Of a stretch of DNA of 64,000 bases, positions 60,452-64,000 are shown one piece after another. The number at the start of each line of letters is the position of its first letter. The first letter of the stretch is position 1. Below the pieces are notes generated by a model. The model worked only from the letters and a program-made list of their open reading frames with translations, made no database searches and was not told the DNA's origin. The position numbers and the translations under genes were made by a program. The stretch is from Sphingobacterium sp. UBA5670 (GTDB taxonomy: Bacteria > Bacteroidota > Bacteroidia > Sphingobacteriales > Sphingobacteriaceae), in assembly GCF_002420705.1 (NCBI RefSeq), contig NZ_DIIM01000016.1:48740-112739 (forward strand), given 5' to 3'.

Positions 60452-63116
60452 CTCCTGAACTTGCTCTTTTTGTAAGCTTAAGATCTTGTAAGATCGATGC
60501 CTTGGCACGAATGGTGACATTATAGCTTCGATATTGGCCAAAGGGCAACCAGCCGAATGACATATCCCAGCAATGCAGATCTCTATAAATATTGAAGGAA
60601 GTCATGACAACTTGTTTCTGTTTGAAATCATATCCCGATTGAAAGGTTACTTTCCATTTTGGTGTCACACTGAAATCACCGTGTAAATTCAATGTACTCG
60701 TAATTTGATTATCCATTCTCCGTGTACTGGAATTAAAGAACTTTGACATGTTGAAACTAAACGATGCTGCTAGGTTCCAAGGAATATTAAAGTCCACAAA
60801 AGCATTCGGATCTGAGCTGATTCTCGCTAAAGCCTGTGCCTGCTCTGGAGTCAATCCCCCGCCAGACATTTCTTTTCTTAAAGAATCGATATTGTTATTG
60901 CGTGATTTCGCAGCCTTAGGATTTAAACTATAGTCAAAGGACAGACCAAAGTTTGTCAGGCGGGCCAAGCTACCATCCTTTATGGCATAACGATTGACTC
61001 GGACCCCATTTTCATTCACCGAATAGGGATCAAATGTACCGTTGAAGTTTACATTCATCTTTTGGTCGAAAAAAGCGGTACGGCCAGAGAAAGTAATTGG
61101 GGACAACTTCAGGGAGTCGGCAACAAAGTTGTAATTTCCGCTGAACGTCAAACCTTGAAGAATAGGGATTTTCTTTAAGCCACCATCAGTGGTATCGGAT
61201 TTACTCTTGACTTTTGCTTCGATATTATTGTCGATGGAAAAACCTATACCTGCAGATTTTCCTGCAGAAGGAGATCCGTAGACACCCTGACTAAAGATCG
61301 AGTATACATTTTGGTTTCCATATTGATCGTTATAATGCTGATAGAAACCATATTTAGGATCCGAAAAGTCAGGTCTATAGTTTAGGTTGATCGATGGCGT
61401 AACCACGTGTCTGAGCTCCTGAAGCTTACCGATTTTCGGATAGTAATGTCCATAAACCTTAGTCGAAAGTCCTGTTGATACCGAGTAATCGTAAGCGCGG
61501 TTGAAACCTTGAACGGTATCAATGCGTTGTTTGTAACCTGCCGCTGTGTTATCGATGCTTTGTCTGGTGCTTTGTAGGTACCAACGCTCCGTATAATTGA
61601 CACTGGTATTGAACTGAAAATATTTAAAAGCGTTAAGGGATAAACTGATTGGAATATTGTGCTGGAAACCATTTTGGAATTTTTTAAATCCCCCAGGTTT
61701 AAATAATAGTGTATCAATGGTACTTACCGAGTTCTGTGCTTGGAAGCTATAACCGACATTGATGCGTTGATACCATTTTTGCTCACCAACACGGTCTTTG
61801 CTGTCAAATGGATTGAAAGAAGATACGTTCAAGCTGACATTTGGTAAGCTCATCTGTATACTCCTTGTTGCCATATCCTGATTGTGTGTTAAACTGGCGG
61901 TTAGATTTACTTTACCATCAGCGAATACTTTCCCGTAACTGATGGACGATCCCATGCGGTTACGCGCAAGATTTTCATAAGTGTTTTGTGTACTTCCTGT
62001 ACCTGTATTCTGGAAGAATGAGGTCGTACCAAAATTAACACTAGCGGAGAAAGAAGTCCCCGGATTGGCTTCCTGTCGCTGGGTATGGTTCCAGGTCACA
62101 TTGAAATCTTTGTTGGAGCCATAATTGGATGTCCCTTCTATACCTGTCTTTGTATTGGCATAACGGATATTAAAACCACCGTTAAATTTATAATTGACGG
62201 TATAGCGTGTATTGATGGAAGCTTCCCATGAACCTTTAGAATATAGTGAACCGCGGATCTCGCTGTCCCAATAATCATTAAAGGCTAAATACCAACCTAT
62301 ATCCCGCATCGAGAAGCCACGTGTATAGTCTTCTCCGAAAGAAGGGAAAAGAAATCCGGATGCTCTTTTATCTGGTTTTGGAAAGAAAGCAAAAGGAAAA
62401 GCTACTGGCATAGGTACGCCCATCACGACAAGATAGGCCGGACCCGAAATAATCTGGTTTTTGGTGACAATCCCCTTGGTGATATGGATACCAAAGTGGG
62501 TATGCGGGTAGGGGAGATTACAAGTACTGTAAAGCCCTTTGTAAATTGACATTTCGTCGTAGATATTCTTTCGTACGATATTGGCTTGAATGTATCCACC
62601 GTCGACCTCGGTCATAATACCATAGGTATTTCCCTCCTGTTTCTCGTAATCATAGTAGAGGGAATCGACCGTTTTAGGCGACTCACCATTTCCCATAATA
62701 ACGATAGGACGGCCTACATACTTACCCGTTTTGTCGTAGATTCCCGAAGCAAAAATCTTTTTCTTGTTTCGGTCAAGACGGATATAATCGGCAGAGAGTT
62801 CAAAATCCTGATATTTTACTTTTGCTCCGCGATAAAGGTGACTGATATTTTTTGCAACTTCAGATTTCTGCGAGTCGACAGCAATGATACTCACTTCTGC
62901 CTGCAAGCCACTTCCTTTTTTCTTGGTGGTGTCTGTAACAGATTTGACCGTATCCGCAGTTTTGGTTTTACTGGTATCTTGCGATTTATTGGTCGCCGAA
63001 ATAGGATCCTTACCTTGAAGTCCGTTCTGTTTTAATGGAATATTGCTTTGAGCAACGCTAGAATTGCTCATTGCAAGAATGATAAATAGTGTTAAAATGT
63101 TGATTAACGACTTCAA
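60438..63116 (-). CDS. lptD: LptD-like LPS-assembly outer-membrane protein
   Basis: An 892-residue beta-barrel protein. The signal peptide ends near SVAQ, followed by a Ser/Lys/Thr-rich linker (about 25-75), an OstA/LptD N-terminal jellyroll (about 75-195) and a long barrel (about 220-892) with alternating aromatic strands, for example FGIHITKGIVTK and AFNDYWDSEIRGSLYSKG. It inserts lipopolysaccharide into the outer leaflet. The start is a TTG at 63116, giving MKSLINILTLF as signal sequence; a second TTG at 63128 is possible, and an in-frame stop lies just upstream. No ATG gives a full signal peptide. Confidence 0.85.
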   Translation of the reverse strand: MKSLINILTLFIILAMSNSSVAQSNIPLKQNGLQGKDPISATNKSQDTSKTKTADTVKSVTDTTKKKGSGLQAEVSIIAVDSQKSEVAKNISHLYRGAKVKYQDFELSADYIRLDRNKKKIFASGIYDKTGKYVGRPIVIMGNGESPKTVDSLYYDYEKQEGNTYGIMTEVDGGYIQANIVRKNIYDEMSIYKGLYSTCNLPYPHTHFGIHITKGIVTKNQIISGPAYLVVMGVPMPVAFPFAFFPKPDKRASGFLFPSFGEDYTRGFSMRDIGWYLAFNDYWDSEIRGSLYSKGSWEASINTRYTVNYKFNGGFNIRYANTKTGIEGTSNYGSNKDFNVTWNHTQRQEANPGTSFSASVNFGTTSFFQNTGTGSTQNTYENLARNRMGSSISYGKVFADGKVNLTASLTHNQDMATRSIQMSLPNVSLNVSSFNPFDSKDRVGEQKWYQRINVGYSFQAQNSVSTIDTLLFKPGGFKKFQNGFQHNIPISLSLNAFKYFQFNTSVNYTERWYLQSTRQSIDNTAAGYKQRIDTVQGFNRAYDYSVSTGLSTKVYGHYYPKIGKLQELRHVVTPSINLNYRPDFSDPKYGFYQHYNDQYGNQNVYSIFSQGVYGSPSAGKSAGIGFSIDNNIEAKVKSKSDTTDGGLKKIPILQGLTFSGNYNFVADSLKLSPITFSGRTAFFDQKMNVNFNGTFDPYSVNENGVRVNRYAIKDGSLARLTNFGLSFDYSLNPKAAKSRNNNIDSLRKEMSGGGLTPEQAQALARISSDPNAFVDFNIPWNLAASFSFNMSKFFNSSTRRMDNQITSTLNLHGDFSVTPKWKVTFQSGYDFKQKQVVMTSFNIYRDLHCWDMSFGWLPFGQYRSYNVTIRAKASILQDLKLTKRASSGGSYF

Positions 63117-63165
63117 AATTAAAGACAAATGTTATTTTTGTGAAATAATGTTAAACTTCGAGAGA

Positions 63166-63173
63166 CAAAATTA
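63166..63173 (-). promoter_or_regulatory. -7-like box upstream of lptD
   Basis: The minus strand reads TAATTTTG, matching TAnnTTTG, about 50 bases before the TTG start. No good -33 element is evident. Low-level support only. Confidence 0.3.
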
Positions 63174-63272
63174 GTCAAAAAAGCAATAGAAAATATGTTA
63201 AATATCGTTATCTATTAAAGAAATAATAATGACTCATTTTGATTCGTTTATAGTAGAGCAAATAATTATTCA

Positions 63273-64000
63273 ATGAAATCAGATTTAAGAATTAGAAAAT
63301 GGTGTAGCATCGTGTTTGCTACTTTGGGATTTTTTTTGTTGAATTCTTTCAAATTAAACAATGGGCAACCAGCGCCTCCTGACTACCAAATTAAAACAAT
63401 TGTTATTGACGCTGGTCACGGCGGTAAAGATACCGGAGCACAGGGAAGACGATCTTTGGAAAAAAATGTAGCACTGGATGTCGCTTTAAAATTAGGAAAG
63501 CAAATTCAGAAAGATATTCCCGGTATTAAAATCATCTATACGCGAACAACCGATGAATTTGTGGAGCTTTATAAGCGTATCCGTTTAGCAAATGCTAATA
63601 AAGCGGATCTTTTTATTTCGATACACTGTAATTCAAGTGGTGCTAGTGCGCATGGGACCGAAACCTTGGTTTCCGGTTCGCATCGTTTGGGGCAGCAGGA
63701 TGCCGCTGTTCGTGAAAATGCATCTTTGTTACTTGAGTCAAATTATAAAGAAAATTACCAGGGATTTGATCCAAAAGATCCCGAAAGCGCCATTATCTTC
63801 TCCTTGATGAAAAACCGATTCCGTGAAAAAAGTATCCGTCTGGCACAGATGATCGAAGGGGAGTATGTAAAAGCAGGGCGATACAGCCGGGGTTTCTGGG
63901 AAAAAGGATTAGCTGTACTAGCGGAAGCGGGGATGCCTGCTGTACTGACAGAAATTGGTTTTATCAGTAATCGAGAAGAAGAAAGTTATTTATTGTCCGA
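63273..64000 (+). CDS. N-acetylmuramoyl-L-alanine amidase, partial
   Basis: The first 242 codons of an Amidase_3 family cell-wall hydrolase; the gene continues past the window. The N-terminus has a hydrophobic segment (about 10-26) acting as signal or anchor. The zinc site begins at IVIDAGHGGKDTGAQG near 45-60, continues with E in SLEKNV and the HCNSSG block near 120, and is followed by the usual insertion region. A late ALTEIGF-like block (VLTEIGFISN) at the end supplies the catalytic glutamate. The enzyme cuts the amide between the sugar and peptide of murein. It is divergent from lptD. Confidence 0.9.
   Translation, partial: MKSDLRIRKWCSIVFATLGFFLLNSFKLNNGQPAPPDYQIKTIVIDAGHGGKDTGAQGRRSLEKNVALDVALKLGKQIQKDIPGIKIIYTRTTDEFVELYKRIRLANANKADLFISIHCNSSGASAHGTETLVSGSHRLGQQDAAVRENASLLLESNYKENYQGFDPKDPESAIIFSLMKNRFREKSIRLAQMIEGEYVKAGRYSRGFWEKGLAVLAEAGMPAVLTEIGFISNREEESYLLS

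Noticed and set aside
60269..60541. 90-codon minus-strand frame at the end of lptD
   Set aside because: It overlaps the end of lptD in another frame and its terminator, and the residues show no recognised fold.
62586..63035. 149-codon plus-strand frame opposite lptD
   Set aside because: Entirely within the coding region of the conserved OstA-like domain; a shadow.
1..64000. Mobile elements, CRISPR arrays and stable RNA genes
   Set aside because: I looked for transposase or integrase motifs, regularly spaced repeats and cloverleaf or rRNA-like sequence and found none that I could support.

Overview
The window looks like a chromosomal segment of a Bacteroidota bacterium of the Sphingobacterium/Pedobacter type. 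The reasons are four SusC/SusD outer-membrane pairs, a siderophore TonB receptor, promoter-like TAnnTTTG boxes in place of sigma70 elements, weak Shine-Dalgarno signals and an AT-leaning composition with long intergenic leaders. No tRNA, rRNA, CRISPR array, transposase or phage gene was recognised. Genus and species cannot be fixed from the sequence alone.

Layout. (1) 0.1-4.5 kb: a Nudix hydrolase, an exported protein of unknown function and a large AsmA-like protein. (2) 4.5-14.4 kb: a LytS-type histidine kinase, then a promoter region with three 21-bp-spaced direct repeats, a lipoprotein zinc metalloprotease, SusC, SusD, an intrinsic terminator and a LytTR response regulator. This reads as a two-component-controlled protein or peptide acquisition locus. 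(3) 14.5-19.3 kb: a second SusC/SusD pair with an unusual inverted-repeat promoter. (4) 19.4-23.0 kb: a cluster of DnaA-box-like sequences between convergent genes, then a PepSY membrane protein and a siderophore-type TonB receptor. (5) 23.3-30.4 kb: a phosphodiesterase, a TPR protein, a third SusCD pair on the minus strand and a zinc-ribbon membrane protein. (6) 30.4-48.7 kb: a sulfatase, a GntR/FCD repressor and a complete sialic-acid (nan) operon: SusC, SusD, N-acetylneuraminate lyase, Kelch mutarotase, MFS transporter, SGNH-plus-sialate O-acetylesterase fusion, N-acylglucosamine 2-epimerase, GH20 hexosaminidase and GH33 sialidase. (7) 48.8-52.7 kb: a truncated lipoprotein gene, a PadR/membrane-protein/serine-hydrolase operon, a leader-like relic and two small genes. 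(8) 52.8-64 kb: housekeeping genes tex, tatA, a MATE exporter, a 2-oxoacid dehydrogenase E2, cinA, lptD and the start of an N-acetylmuramoyl-L-alanine amidase cut by the window end.

How the genes work together. In the nan operon, extracellular and periplasmic sialidase, hexosaminidase, esterase and probably the sulfatase trim host-type glycans. SusC/SusD import the sugar, the mutarotase and MFS carrier handle free sialic acid, and lyase plus epimerase convert it to GlcNAc. Palindromes of the form TATGT-N3-ACATA at 32602, 33594 and 33656 are good candidates for the operator of the adjacent GntR repressor. In the protease locus, the kinase and regulator flank the genes they probably control, and the 21-bp repeats match the spacing expected for LytTR proteins. 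The clearest candidates for something not yet described are this kinase/regulator/protease/SusCD arrangement, the DnaA-box cluster at 19.4-19.5 kb, and the gene relics at 30.7, 48.8 and 51.35 kb.
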